A stretch of 64,000 nucleotides of DNA from Myxococcota bacterium (GTDB lineage Bacteria > Myxococcota_A > UBA9160 > SMWR01): the NCBI GenBank assembly GCA_039030075.1, contig JBCCEW010000018.1, forward strand, positions 52,857 through 116,856. Reading direction: 5' to 3'. The position numbers and the translations under genes were made by a program. Shown in pieces: positions 22,871-30,810 of the stretch (positions are counted from its first letter, which is position 1; the number at the start of each line of letters is the position of its first letter). The notes under the pieces were generated by a model that saw only the letters and a list, made by a program, of their open reading frames with translations, did no database searches and had not been told where the DNA came from.

Positions 22871-23042
22871 GCCTAGTGGACCAACGGAAACCCAGTCAAC
22901 GCTGGGTTGGCTGAGGCGCCGCGTTTGGGTGCCACGTCTCCACAGGATCTGGACCTCTCGTTGCCTGAGTGAACTGGCCCAGTATGCCAGAGCCCAAGTT
23001 GAAGCGAGTGGCTCCCCGGTCAGCTGAAACGCCCAGCTAGGC
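22871..23042 (-). repeat. Hybrid attC site (type B left, type A right), 172 bp
   Basis: The left core is GCCTAGT followed by type B sequence up to GGATCTGGACCTCTCGTTGC. At about 22965 it switches to type A (GCCCAGTATGCCAGAGCCC, CCCCGGTCAGCTGAAACGCC) and ends at the core GCTAGGC. It is about 45 bp longer than normal sites. Confidence 0.8.
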
Positions 23043-23050
23043 TGCTGGCG

Positions 23051-23393
23051 TCATGCCCTCGGATCGAAGGCCCATACGGTGTCCTTGAAGGCGCGGTTCG
23101 CCGCCCGCCTCATCAAGGCTTGCACGTGAGGCATGCCCTCTGCCCAATACTCGACCTCCCGCTCCGTTCGACGATCCGACCACGAGTTGCCCCCGACGTT
23201 GTATCCGTGGAGACGCATGGTGATTCTGGCCTGGATCTCGTTGAGCGCCCGGATTGCCTCGAGTCTCGAAGCGTTATCTAGATCTTCGGCGTGGATTGTC
23301 GAGCGGATCGCTTCCGTGATGTGAAAGGCGAGGCTCTGGTAGAAGATCGGTCTCTGATACGGTCGAAAATAGAATGTGCTGCGTCCGAACATC
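23051..23393 (-). CDS. Hypothetical soluble protein
   Basis: The protein has 113 residues from the ATG at 23393, which has GAGGAG just upstream; a start at 23464 overlaps the attC core and is less likely. It is helical and aromatic-rich (TFYFRPYQRPIFYQSLAF, then RALNEIQARITMRLHGYNVG and EVEYWAEGMPHVQALMRRA). No family was recognised. Confidence 0.7.
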
Positions 23394-23458
23394 TCCTCGC
23401 GGCCTGACGCCGCGCATCTCGTTCCCGTTGGAACGTCTGGTGTGAGGTGGGCCCTGAG

Positions 23459-23583
23459 GCCCAACGGATCAGGTGCTCAGCTGCCGGGGCGACTTGCCGC
23501 CGTAGGTTGAGCGCCCTGACCCAGTATGCCAGAGCCAGATCTCGACCGCGTTGCTACCCGGTCAACTCGACGCCTTGTCAGGC
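23459..23583 (-). repeat. attC site, type A
   Basis: The left core is GCCCAAC with GGATCAGGTGCTCAGCTG. The centre has CCCAGTATGCCAGAGCC. The right arm GGTCAACTCGACGCCTT ends in GTCAGGC. Confidence 0.92.
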
Positions 23584-23591
23584 TGCGTGGC

Positions 23592-23909
23592 TCACGCCTT
23601 GAATCGTTCGGCTCGTCTGACGCTAGGCGCATCACGGGGGTCGAGCTCGAGCGGGACCAGCACCTCGGCGGCAATGCCGAGCACGGCGCCAAGAGCGAAC
23701 ACATACGGATTGGCGAGCAGAATGCCAGCGATGACGCCGCCCCAAAGCAACAGATGCGAGGCCCAGCTGATCAGCTCGGAGTAGATCCCGCGCTTGAAAT
23801 GGCGGAGCCGGCACGAACACTCGGAGCAGCGCAGTCGACCGGAGAGGGGAAGGGCAAGGCGTTGCGCGACGCCCACACCATCCCTTCCGCATGCCGGGCA
23901 AGTTCTCAT
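23592..23909 (-). CDS. Zinc-ribbon two-helix membrane protein
   Basis: The protein has 105 residues from the ATG at 23909. The N-terminus has paired Cys motifs (CPACGR and CSECSCR), probably a zinc ribbon. Helices follow at WASHLLLWGGVIAGILLA and YVFALGAVLGIAAEVLV. Function unknown; the ribbon would lie on the cytoplasmic side. Confidence 0.7.
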   Translation of the reverse strand: MRTCPACGRDGVGVAQRLALPLSGRLRCSECSCRLRHFKRGIYSELISWASHLLLWGGVIAGILLANPYVFALGAVLGIAAEVLVPLELDPRDAPSVRRAERFKA

Positions 23910-23915
23910 GGCACA

Positions 23916-23970
23916 GTCTAACCAGGATCCGGACATCGCTGCTGGCTGGCAGCTGAGACGCCTTGCTGGG
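23916..23970 (-). repeat. Half attC site (type B right half)
   Basis: GTCTAAC CAGGATCCGGACATC leads into GGCAGCTGAGACGCCTT and GCTGGGA. This is the right half of a type B site. The left end happens to read GTCTAAC, which fits the core consensus, so the shortened site might still work. Confidence 0.6.
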
Positions 23971-23982
23971 ATGAGCAGGCGT

Positions 23983-24450
23983 CTAGAAGCTCTTCTCCCA
24001 GATCCGTCCTTCGAGTCGAGTGAATCCTCGGCCCATCTTCATCACATGCTTCTTTCGATGCTCGTTGATGGACACATACGCGACAGCCGAAACCAGGGCG
24101 AAGCGGTTCTTCGAGAGCGCCAGACCACCCACCAGGTCGCGCCCATCGACCGGTACGCCCTCTTCGAGATCGCGCATCTCGACCACCGCCGGGGACCTGA
24201 AGTAGAGGAACTCGTGATCTTCGGCTTCGAGGACATAGGTGCCGTCGAGCAGGCGGACTCCTTTGGTCGACCGATGTTTGGGCGCATTGGACCAAACCAT
24301 GGGCTCCAGGAACGTCACCGTGCGCTCGGGGTCGGACACGGGCGTCACGGTGAACACTTCATCCGTGACCGGATCGAGATGAATCCAAGAGCAGCTCGCA
24401 GCGCCGGCGGCGATGGCAGCCAAGAGCAGGACTCGCGCTAGGGATACCAC
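23983..24450 (-). CDS. Predicted lipoprotein, unknown family
   Basis: The protein has 155 residues from a GTG at 24450. The lipobox region is IAAGAASCSW. The mature domain is beta-rich (DEVFTVTPVSDPERTVTFLE, YVLEAEDHEFLYFRSP) with a helical end. It would be anchored in the outer or inner membrane. No family was recognised. Confidence 0.65.
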   Translation of the reverse strand: MVSLARVLLLAAIAAGAASCSWIHLDPVTDEVFTVTPVSDPERTVTFLEPMVWSNAPKHRSTKGVRLLDGTYVLEAEDHEFLYFRSPAVVEMRDLEEGVPVDGRDLVGGLALSKNRFALVSAVAYVSINEHRKKHVMKMGRGFTRLEGRIWEKSF

Positions 24451-24474
24451 CCCGCATTCTCCTTGATTCACGCA

Positions 24475-24599
24475 GCCCAATCGATCAGACGTTCGGCTTC
24501 CCGGGCAATCTGCCGAAATGGGCTGAGAGCCGTGGCTCAGTATGTCAGAGCCGGGTTCGGACCGCGTTGCTCCCGGTCAGCTGCAAAGCCCGGTTGGGC
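24475..24599 (-). repeat. attC site, type A
   Basis: The left core is GCCCAAT with CGATCAGACGTTCGGC. The centre is CTCAGTATGTCAGAGCC. The right arm GGTCAGCTGCAAAGCCC ends in GTTGGGC. Confidence 0.9.
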
Positions 24600-24608
24600 A
24601 CCAGGCAG

Positions 24609-25220
24609 CTAGAGGGACTCCGCAGCGTCGGAGCAACGCTCAGCGCCTTCTGGGGTCTTGGGATACTCGAGTACCTCGTTCGAGAAACAGACGTGCCAGC
24701 ACCCGCCGCTCACGTCTTTGCCCCACCCATTCGCCCAGCAGCGGAGAAGGCAGCTGTCACCGGGCTGGCACCGATCGACATAGTGCTGAAGACGGCATTC
24801 GCCGAATGAAGAGATCGAACGACCCTCAGGGACTCGATACGAGCATTCGCACGACTCCGAAACGGGTACCTCGGCCAACGGGAAGCTTCCCTGTCGAACG
24901 GGTAGGAGCTGCAAAGGGGGCGGGGGCCTGGGTTCGCGCCCGAGCTCGTTCATCAGGAAGAGCGAGAACACCTCATCGAAATCGGGCCCGGAGATCCTGA
25001 ATTCCTCGAGCACCTGGGACCCACGAAGACGGTGGGACTCGACAGGCTCCCAATCGATCGGGTTGCCACAGGGCCCGACCAATCGTCTGAGGTAGTCATA
25101 GGACGACTCCTGCCCCAACCGGATCGGGTTCTGCGGAGTCAGGCCTCGATCGAGCGGAACCGCTTCCGAGCAGCTGACGCAACATGACACGAGCGCAAGC
25201 GCGAGAAGTTCGCGGAGCAC
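24609..25220 (-). CDS. Cysteine-rich predicted lipoprotein
   Basis: The protein has 203 residues from a GTG at 25220 with AGAGGT upstream; the longer frame runs into attC sequence. The lipobox region is VSCCVSCSEA. The C-terminal half is packed with Cys residues (VSESCECSYRVPEG, ECRLQHYVDRCQPGDSCLL, RCWANGWGKDVSGGCWHVC), which points to a disulphide-stabilised periplasmic or surface domain. Function unknown. Confidence 0.7.
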   Translation of the reverse strand: MLRELLALALVSCCVSCSEAVPLDRGLTPQNPIRLGQESSYDYLRRLVGPCGNPIDWEPVESHRLRGSQVLEEFRISGPDFDEVFSLFLMNELGREPRPPPPLQLLPVRQGSFPLAEVPVSESCECSYRVPEGRSISSFGECRLQHYVDRCQPGDSCLLRCWANGWGKDVSGGCWHVCFSNEVLEYPKTPEGAERCSDAAESL

Positions 25221-25236
25221 CGCTGTACCTCTGGCT

Positions 25237-25364
25237 GTCCAACGGGTCACGCATTCACCTGCATCCAGCCGCTGCAGGGTGGCCTGAGTCGCCCTTGGTT
25301 GAGGCCGCAGTCTACCCACCAAGGGTCCTGGCTACGCCGTGTTGGCTGCGACGCTCTTCTGGGC
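25237..25364 (-). repeat. attC site, type B
   Basis: The left core is GTCCAAC with GGGTCACGCATTCACCTG. The centre has CATCCAGCCGCTGCAGGG and TTGAGGCCGCAGTCTACCC. The right end is GCTGCGACGCTCTTCTGGGC. Confidence 0.85.
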
Positions 25365-25724
25365 CGCGGAATCCTTCAGTGCAATGGCTGCCCTCCAGCG
25401 TTCCTGTTCCCTGGGCACGGCAAGCATCAAGCCGAAGAGCAGGCCACAAACGGCACGAACTGACGCGCTGGCCACCTCGATCGGGATGAGGTTCTCGCTG
25501 TAGACCGCTAGGAGCGCGAGAGAGAGCGCGGGAACGACGACCCTCAGGACAACCGATCGGGTTCGACCGCCTCGTAGGGCTCGAACGGCGTCGATCCTTT
25601 CATCCGGCCACCCGAGCCGGATGAGATTGGACTCCGCGATCGGCCAGAACTCGGCGTCGCCGGGCCTGGCATGCTCCGGATGCGCTTCACCCAGAAGGTG
25701 AGCGATCAACTCGTCGCGATGCAT
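25332..25724 (-). CDS. Small two-helix membrane protein
   Basis: The 130-residue protein has a soluble helical N-terminus (HRDELIAHLLGEAHPEHA, then SNLIRLGWPDERIDAVRAL). Two helices follow (VVVPALSLALLAVYSENL and VRAVCGLLFGLMLAV). The C-terminal end and stop lie within the attC. Function unknown. Confidence 0.65.
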   Translation of the reverse strand: MHRDELIAHLLGEAHPEHARPGDAEFWPIAESNLIRLGWPDERIDAVRALRGGRTRSVVLRVVVPALSLALLAVYSENLIPIEVASASVRAVCGLLFGLMLAVPREQERWRAAIALKDSAAQKSVAANTA

Positions 25725-25736
25725 CGCCGCTCCACG

Positions 25737-25892
25737 GCCGAACGGATCAGGCGCTCAGCTGCCAGGGCACTGCCGTCGTGTGCCGAGCGCATGGCCCAGT
25801 ATGCCAGAGTCGGATCTGATCGGCGTCACCGCTTCGCCAGGGCGGAAGGGGGATCTCACCTGGCGACGGAGCCGGTCTGGTTGCCGTTGGAC
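25737..25892 (-). repeat. attC site, type A, extended right half
   Basis: The left core is GCCGAAC with GGATCAGGCGCTCAGCTG. The centre is CCCAGTATGCCAGAGTC. The right half is diverged and about 30 bp longer than usual, ending in GTTGGAC. Confidence 0.75.
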
Positions 25893-25902
25893 GTTGATTG
25901 AA

Positions 25903-26241
25903 TCACTTGCACCGGTAGGCAGTGGCGAAATGCGTTGTGCAGCAGTGGGTGGTGAAGACCTGCATCTCGGACATCTTCACGGTGTCAGCGCCGACCTCCC
26001 TCGCCTGCCGCATCAGCGAATCGATGAGCTCCAATCGCAATCGCTCGATTCTGGGGTCGCCTTCAGAGATATCCTGCGGCGGCGTGATCGTGTGCGAGAG
26101 CTCTCCGACTGGACTGCATTCGGGTCCTATGGAGGATCCTGCGCTGATCAAAATCACAGGCGCCTGGCTCGATGTTGGAGCGCAGCTTGCGAAACACGCA
26201 AGGAGCGCGACTGTACCGAGGTGGTTCAAGCTGCTGCCCAA
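25903..26241 (-). CDS. DUF4156-like lipoprotein
   Basis: The protein has up to 112 residues. The start is uncertain (TTG codons beside or inside the attC core). The lipobox region is LLACFASCAP. The C-terminus LMRQAREVGADTVKMSEMQV, then CCTTHFATAYRC, matches the DUF4156/RcsF-like pattern also seen at 11789 and 20091. It would face the periplasm. Function unknown. Confidence 0.7.
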   Translation of the reverse strand: MGSSLNHLGTVALLACFASCAPTSSQAPVILISAGSSIGPECSPVGELSHTITPPQDISEGDPRIERLRLELIDSLMRQAREVGADTVKMSEMQVFTTHCCTTHFATAYRCK

Positions 26242-26358
26242 CGGATCAGGCGTTCAGCTGTACCCCGACTTGTCGGGCCGAAACGCCTTGGTTGATGCCA
26301 CAGTCTCCCCGGGAGGCGGGCCTCATTGCTGCTTGTCAGGTCCAAGGCCTCGTTGGGC
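26236..26358 (-). repeat. attC site, type B
   Basis: The left core is GCCCAAC with GGATCAGGCGTTCAGCTG. The centre has GGTTGATGCCACAGTCTCCC. The right core is GTTGGGC. Confidence 0.9.
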
Positions 26359-26373
26359 GGCGAGCTACGGCGA

Positions 26374-26901
26374 CTAGAAATCGGCCGCTGCGATCTCTGG
26401 CTCGAGAATCGCGACGAGCGCGGCAGTCTCTGTTGCATCCGCCTCCTCCGCGAGTACTGACAGTGTGAAGACTCCGTAGTGCAAGGTGCGGCCGCGACTC
26501 TCCAGGAGCATCCAGTGCCGGTCGTCCTTCGACCGGCCCCGCTCGGTCAAGGCGGTCTCGTAGTACCAGACGCCGCGAGTGGGACTACTGGCAACGGTGC
26601 GTTGCGCACGTGCACCGCGAAGAGAGCGCAAGATCAGCTGCGCCGTTTGTCCAACAGCAGGCGCATCGGGTTCTTGCTCGATCTCCTCGCGTGAAATCAA
26701 GAAGTTGTACTGGGGACGCTCTGGCACCTGGTAGAGGCCGATGTTGTCGACGGGAACGCGTTTCCAGCCACTCGGAAGATTGATGCGGAAACCAGACTCT
26801 GGGTCTTCAACCCTTTGGAAACCGCGGTCGCCATGCGGGGCGCATGAAAAGCCAAGAACCGCAGTCACGACACCGAGGAATGCGGTACGGGGTGCAACCA
26901 C
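26374..26901 (-). CDS. Predicted lipoprotein, PsbP/DUF1795-like
   Basis: The protein has 175 residues. The lipobox region is AVLGFSCAPH. The mature part opens DPESGFRINLPSGWKRV, the standard PsbP/DUF1795-type start (saFsi.lPdGW.r). It continues with QTAQLILRSLRGARAQRTV and a strand with RGVWYYETALTE. It is related in layout to the protein at 629-1258. Members are periplasmic and of unknown function. Confidence 0.75.
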   Translation of the reverse strand: MVAPRTAFLGVVTAVLGFSCAPHGDRGFQRVEDPESGFRINLPSGWKRVPVDNIGLYQVPERPQYNFLISREEIEQEPDAPAVGQTAQLILRSLRGARAQRTVASSPTRGVWYYETALTERGRSKDDRHWMLLESRGRTLHYGVFTLSVLAEEADATETAALVAILEPEIAAADF

Positions 26902-26909
26902 TGTTCACC

Positions 26910-27038
26910 GCCCAACGGATCAGGCGTTCAGCTGCCGGGGCGACCTGCCAACCGGGGGCTGAGCGCACTGGCCCAAGTATGCCAGAAGCTGAAAACGGGC
27001 CGCGCGGTTCCCCGGTCAGCTGGAAAGCCTTGCTAGGC
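26910..27038 (-). repeat. attC site, type A
   Basis: The left core is GCCCAAC with GGATCAGGCGTTCAGCTG. The centre is CCCAAGTATGCCAGAAGC. The right arm GGTCAGCTGGAAAGCCTT ends in GCTAGGC. Confidence 0.93.
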
Positions 27039-27566
27039 CGCGGCAGCGTCAGTGAGCTCGAAGTAGTCGAGCAACGAAACGGAATCCCAGGTGTGCAGCT
27101 CTCCGTCGGGTTGCTTGAGCCACACCACATCAGGCTCGAGAATCGAGCCAGGGAGCGTCTGCCAGATTTCGCCCGCTGCTAGGACTTGGCCGGTGGGCCG
27201 TCCATCGTGGTCATGCAGCGGCAACGCAGATCTGAGGCGAAGCGACGAGCCGGCTCGGATGCCGTTCGGATACTGGAGAAGAGGGGTAAGCCGTACGTAC
27301 TCCGACGGGCCCCCGTAGAGTAGGAACCCGGAGACTGCCAGGACGGGAAGTCCAAAGAGGAACACCGCGATTGCGCCAGGGCGAGCCTCGTCGAATGATT
27401 CGAGGGTCGCTAGCGCGGCGCCTACCAGAGCCGTGGCGCCCACCGCCACCAACAGATAGCGGGGAGAGCGAAACCGGAGGCGCCACCAGACCCGCAGCTC
27501 GCCCGTAAACGCGCAGGCTCCAAGCAGCGCTGCAAACACGCCGAGCACCAGCTGCAGGTCCGCCAT
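27033..27566 (-). CDS. Membrane protein with C-terminal soluble domain
   Basis: The protein has 177 residues from the ATG at 27566; the longer frame runs through an attC. Three helices are visible (LVLGVFAALLGACAF, YLLVAVGATALVGAALATL, AIAVFLFGLPVLAVSGFLLY). A domain with LRLRSALPLHDHDGRPTGQV and LEPDVVWLKQPDGELHTWD follows. It ends in the attC core. Function unknown. Confidence 0.7.
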   Translation of the reverse strand: MADLQLVLGVFAALLGACAFTGELRVWWRLRFRSPRYLLVAVGATALVGAALATLESFDEARPGAIAVFLFGLPVLAVSGFLLYGGPSEYVRLTPLLQYPNGIRAGSSLRLRSALPLHDHDGRPTGQVLAAGEIWQTLPGSILEPDVVWLKQPDGELHTWDSVSLLDYFELTDAAAA

Positions 27567-27609
27567 TGTCTCCTGAAATCGGAGGATGGGGCGATTGGCT
27601 TGAGCTGAG

Positions 27610-27773
27610 GCCTGGCGTATCAGGCGTTTGGCTGCCGGGGTGGGCTGACCGCCTGGCTGCTCGGCTGCGGCCGGGTATGCGATGGAGCGGAGCTGCCTGT
27701 TCACCAACAGCATAGGCCCGAGTGCCGACGGTTGGCTGGCGTTATAGGCGGCAGCTGCAGCAGCGAGTTAGGC
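27610..27773 (-). repeat. attC site, long and diverged
   Basis: The left end is GCCTGGC with GTATCAGGCGTTTGGCTGCC. The centre has GGGCTGACCGCCTGG. The right end GGCAGCTGCAGCAGCGA finishes with the good core GTTAGGC. It is about 40 bp longer than normal, with an internal GTTATAGGC that may mark an inserted or duplicated end. Confidence 0.65.
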
Positions 27774-27904
27774 TGCCGGTGCATGCGCTGAGGCGTCACT
27801 CGCTGGATCGCCTCGAGCTCGTTGCTTGTGAGATGGCTGGTGTCCCTAGCCTAGGCTCGCCAGCTACGCGGATCGTGCCCCCGCCATCGCACCTTCTCGA
27901 TTGC
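27774..27904. other. Cassette spacer without a gene
   Basis: 131 bp between the attC core and the stop of the next gene. No credible frame, repeat or promoter was recognised. Confidence 0.6.
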
Positions 27905-28468
27905 CTAGTAGCCGATCGCGGACGCGACCGTGAAACCGAAAGCCGCGGCCACCCACTTGAAGCGTCTTCGCATTCTAGACTCTACCTCGGCGATTCCGAG
28001 TACTTCGCCTTGATCATTCTGGATACGCCAGATGTTCGCGCTGAGAAGATCGCTGGAGAAGGTCACTTCCGCTCGCTCGCCGACGCGGAGTTGCTCTTCC
28101 AAGCGTTGAAAGCACCGGAAGGAGCAGTCGTAGAGAACCAGCGGGTCGTCGAGGCCGCTCAACCTGAGCTCGTACGATCCTGGCAAGCTGCTTCGGTATG
28201 AGGTCCTGGGAGCGGTGTATCTACTCTCTGTGATCGTGCCAGCTGCTACTTCGGTGGGCCGACTCCACGGGGGTGGCCCCGCTATTGAACACCTGAAGAA
28301 CGTCGCGGCGGCACCGAGTCCCACTAGCGTCGCGGCCAGCTGTGCTCGTTCGAGTCGTTTCGACAGCGGCGGCCGAGGTTGGCCTGCCGTCTGCCTGCCT
28401 CTGAGACGCTGCCGCTTCGCGAGGTTGGTGGCAGCCTTCCGCCTCTTGCGATCGGATCGTGTGGACAT
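27905..28468 (-). CDS. Membrane-anchored protein with basic N-terminus
   Basis: The 187-residue protein opens with a strongly basic tail (KRRKAATNLAKRQRLRGRQT). A first helix (LAATLVGLGAAATFF) leads into a periplasmic domain with a disulphide-capable pair (LYDCSFRCFQRLEEQ) and a DUF3592-like shape (ERAEVTFSSDLLSANIW). A last helix follows (WVAAAFGFTVASAIG). Function unknown. Confidence 0.7.
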   Translation of the reverse strand: MSTRSDRKRRKAATNLAKRQRLRGRQTAGQPRPPLSKRLERAQLAATLVGLGAAATFFRCSIAGPPPWSRPTEVAAGTITESRYTAPRTSYRSSLPGSYELRLSGLDDPLVLYDCSFRCFQRLEEQLRVGERAEVTFSSDLLSANIWRIQNDQGEVLGIAEVESRMRRRFKWVAAAFGFTVASAIGY

Positions 28469-28519
28469 GGCGAGTGCCGTCTACCGTGTAGACGCGTCGT
28501 GAACGATGCGCTTCATGCT

Positions 28520-28645
28520 GCCCAGCGGATCAGGCGTTCAGCTGCTGGGGCGACTTGCCGCCCCAGGCTGAGCGCATCGGCCGAGTATGCCAGAGCCAGA
28601 TTCGGGGCGCGTTGTTTTCCGGTCAGCTGCAACGCCTTGTTGGGC
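28520..28645 (-). repeat. attC site, type A
   Basis: The left core is GCCCAGC with GGATCAGGCGTTCAGCTG. The centre is CCGAGTATGCCAGAGCC. The right arm GGTCAGCTGCAACGCCTT ends in GTTGGGC. Confidence 0.95.
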
Positions 28646-28656
28646 TGCGAGCGCGT

Positions 28657-29117
28657 TCAGTCGGCTAGAAACTCCACTCGCGTCACCACATGGTCGCCGT
28701 AAACCCGGCACCAGTCTGCCGATCGACTCAGCGAAGGATGGAAGGTGAAGGCGAGTGCTTCTGGACTGACGGAGCCGTCGCGCGACCTGTCGTATTGCAG
28801 GTGATAGGACGCCATCTGCTCGCGCACGGCAACAAGAGAAGTGCTTGGCTCGATTCGAGCCCACTGGATATAGAAGCCCTTGTAGTCGTGCCACGGGATT
28901 GCGGGAAGCACAAGGATCCAAGAAAGCACGAAGAGGAACGAGATGATCCTAGTGCGGTTGGCTTGCGGATCGCCCAAGCGAGGAGTGCGACCGCGACGGG
29001 AACCGCTATGGGCCACACCCGGAACCCGGGGAAGACATAGTCGAAGGCCGTGGTGACACCGACGGCGCCCGCCGTGACCGCGGTAGCCTCTCGCCGACGC
29101 TTCCTCGGATCAGTCAC
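28657..29117 (-). pseudogene. Small membrane protein gene with a probable frameshift
   Basis: Two overlapping minus-strand frames each hold half of a plausible protein. The upstream frame gives MTDPRKRRREATAVTAG and one helix (VWPIAVPVAVALLAWAIRK). The other continues with TRIISFLFVLSWILVLPAI and a domain ending YGDHVVTRVEFLAD. A one-base indel near 28965-28975 would join them into about 150 residues. Alternatively the second frame is a complete gene starting at 29016. Confidence 0.5.
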
Positions 29118-29128
29118 AGACTCTCGCA

Positions 29129-29254
29129 GCCCAACGATCAGGCGTACAGCGGCCGGGGCGACTTGCCGCGGTGGGCTGAGCGCACCACTCGAGTATGCCA
29201 GAAGCCGGAAATGGGGCGCGCGGCTCCCCGGCCAGCTGCAACGCCTTGTTGGGC
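29129..29254 (-). repeat. attC site, type A
   Basis: The left core is GCCCAAC with GATCAGGCGTACAGCGG. The centre is CTCGAGTATGCCAGAAGCC. The right arm GGCCAGCTGCAACGCCTT ends in GTTGGGC. Confidence 0.95.
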
Positions 29255-29260
29255 TGCGAG

Positions 29261-29731
29261 CTAGTTTGCCTCGGGTAGATTGCGGCGATAGGCGCAGCCC
29301 GAGTGACCAATCTGTGCCTCGACGATCTCAAGAGGCTCGTGCGATACCACCAGGAAGGCCGACGGTGGGACCCAACCCAAGTCGAGGGCCTCGCAGGATT
29401 CTGGGCCGATGCTCACATAGGTGTAACCCGGTGAGTCGTGCAGGAGCGCGGCGGCCATCTGGTACTCGCGACAAGGTAAGAAGCCGGATTCGTGGGCCCA
29501 AGAATCGGCGAGGTCGAGGATCGGCTTGCGAAGCTCGGCCGGAGCCTCGGATGGGCGGTCGACTTGAGAAAGCAGGTGTTCCCGGCCGGGCACTCGAAGG
29601 ATCCGTTCGCGCTGACACGCGATGTGTCCGGCCGTGTTCTCCTGCAATTCGTCGGGAGAAGTTGCGGTAGGTAGCCCGTGAACACACGCTCCCGTGAGGA
29701 CGGCAACGCACAACACTGCGTGGAAGGTCAA
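29261..29731 (-). CDS. Predicted lipoprotein, unknown family
   Basis: The protein has 156 residues. The lipobox region is VAVLTGACVHG. The mature part contains several Cys residues (AGHIACQRERIL, GFLPCREYQMA, GPESCEALDLG) and a strand-rich end (PLEIVEAQIGHSGCAYRR). It would be a periplasm-facing lipoprotein. No family was recognised. Confidence 0.65.
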   Translation of the reverse strand: MTFHAVLCVAVLTGACVHGLPTATSPDELQENTAGHIACQRERILRVPGREHLLSQVDRPSEAPAELRKPILDLADSWAHESGFLPCREYQMAAALLHDSPGYTYVSIGPESCEALDLGWVPPSAFLVVSHEPLEIVEAQIGHSGCAYRRNLPEAN

Positions 29732-29738
29732 TCTCGCA

Positions 29739-29864
29739 GTCCGCCGGATCAGCCGCTCAGCTTCCGGGGCGACTTGCGGCCGTGGGCTGAGCGCACCTCC
29801 CGAGTATGCCAGAGCCAGGTTTGAACCGCGTTGCTACCCGGTCAGCTGCAACGCCTTGTTAGGC
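29739..29864 (-). repeat. attC site, type A
   Basis: The left core is GTCCGCC with GGATCAGCCGCTCAGC. The centre is CCGAGTATGCCAGAGCC. The right arm GGTCAGCTGCAACGCCTT ends in GTTAGGC. Confidence 0.95.
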
Positions 29865-29884
29865 GGTGAGGGCGGCAGGCATCG

Positions 29885-30115
29885 CTACTCAACAATCTCA
29901 AGATCAGCTTGGGCGACTTGGAAATCGCCCCACGGCGCCGTCCCCGGCTCAACCAGAAAGGTGACTGGGTCGAGCGAGAACAAGGAAACGACAGATCCAG
30001 CGCGGCCCTTGTGGGCACCGGTTGTGACTCGAACCGAGTCATTGAGCACGATGTGGACGCGCTCGGTGCGCGTTCCCGCCATGAACGCGCCATCTACATC
30101 TCGAGGAATACTCAC
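29885..30115 (-). CDS. Small KOW-like domain protein
   Basis: The 76-residue soluble protein contains VRVTTGAHKGRAGSVVSLFS, the pattern of a KOW motif (VxVxxGxxKGxxGxVxxx) found in ribosomal L24/NusG-type beta barrels. The C-terminus is GDFQVAQADLEIVE. The length fits a single KOW barrel. Such small proteins may bind RNA or protein, but no partner is known. Confidence 0.7.
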   Translation of the reverse strand: MSIPRDVDGAFMAGTRTERVHIVLNDSVRVTTGAHKGRAGSVVSLFSLDPVTFLVEPGTAPWGDFQVAQADLEIVE

Positions 30116-30123
30116 GATTGGCC

Positions 30124-30251
30124 ACCTGACGGATCAGGCGTTCAGCTGCACCCAGCCGACGCCGGGCGGGCTGAGGTGCCATGGTTGAGGCCACAGTCTA
30201 CCCAGGAACTCGACCTCGTTGCTGAGGATCAGCTGGAACGCGTTGTTGGGT
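30124..30251 (-). repeat. attC site, type B
   Basis: The left core is ACCTGAC with GGATCAGGCGTTCAGCTG. The centre has CACCCAGCCGACGCCGG and TTGAGGCCACAGTCTACCC. The right core is GTTGGGT. Good reference for type B. Confidence 0.93.
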
Positions 30252-30675
30252 CGGGAGCGTGAACCTCGTTGCCAGAGTCGTGCTGAGGACCAGCATCGAC
30301 GTGTCGGAGAACCACGCACGCAGCCGGAGTCTCAATTGGCGCGCCGTCCTGGGTTGCTGGGTTGAACCGCCACCTACGAACAGCCCGAAACAAGGGAGCG
30401 GGGTCCTCGACGCGCCCACAGGACTCTTCCACGGTGGGGTCGTGCACGCTTCCCGCATCGGAGATGCGGAAAACGACGCTGAACACCGACTCGCCGTTTG
30501 CCAGGCTGGCGCATTCCTCAGCGATCGTGCACGACTGGTCCGAAAACTCCGGGTACGAATGCTGCCAGCCGGGTCCCGGTTCTGGCGCGACCAAGAGAAC
30601 CGGGTCGCTGATCCAGCCTCCAGCTGAGGCGGACAGTGCAAGGGACAGGGCGATAGCTCCCGGGGTCAATCGCAT
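30229..30675 (-). CDS. Exported protein with TonB C-terminal-like domain
   Basis: The protein has 148 residues. The signal peptide is AIALSLALSASAGG. The mature part has the TonB C-terminal fold pattern: VVFRISDAGSVHDPTVEES, then AVRRWRFNPATQDGAPIETP. The Cys pair SCTIAEEC could be a disulphide. Stand-alone exported proteins of this kind are common in Gammaproteobacteria and Myxococcota and are not true energy transducers, as they lack the N-terminal helix and proline linker. The stop is inside the attC. Confidence 0.78.
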   Translation of the reverse strand: MRLTPGAIALSLALSASAGGWISDPVLLVAPEPGPGWQHSYPEFSDQSCTIAEECASLANGESVFSVVFRISDAGSVHDPTVEESCGRVEDPAPLFRAVRRWRFNPATQDGAPIETPAACVVLRHVDAGPQHDSGNEVHAPDPTTRSS

Positions 30676-30681
30676 CTTGCT

Positions 30682-30810
30682 GCCTAACGGATCAGGCGTT
30701 CAGCTGCACCCAGCGACCGCCGGGGTTGCTGATTCGCCGTGGTTTGAGGCCAGAGTCTATCCGGGATTTGGACCTCGCTGCTGGGTGCCAGCTGCAACGC
30801 CTTGCTGGGC
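30682..30810 (-). repeat. attC site, type B
   Basis: The left core is GCCTAAC with GGATCAGGCGTTCAGCTG. The centre has CACCCAGCGACCGCCGG and TTTGAGGCCAGAGTCTATCC. The right arm GCCAGCTGCAACGCCTT ends in GCTGGGC. Confidence 0.95.
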
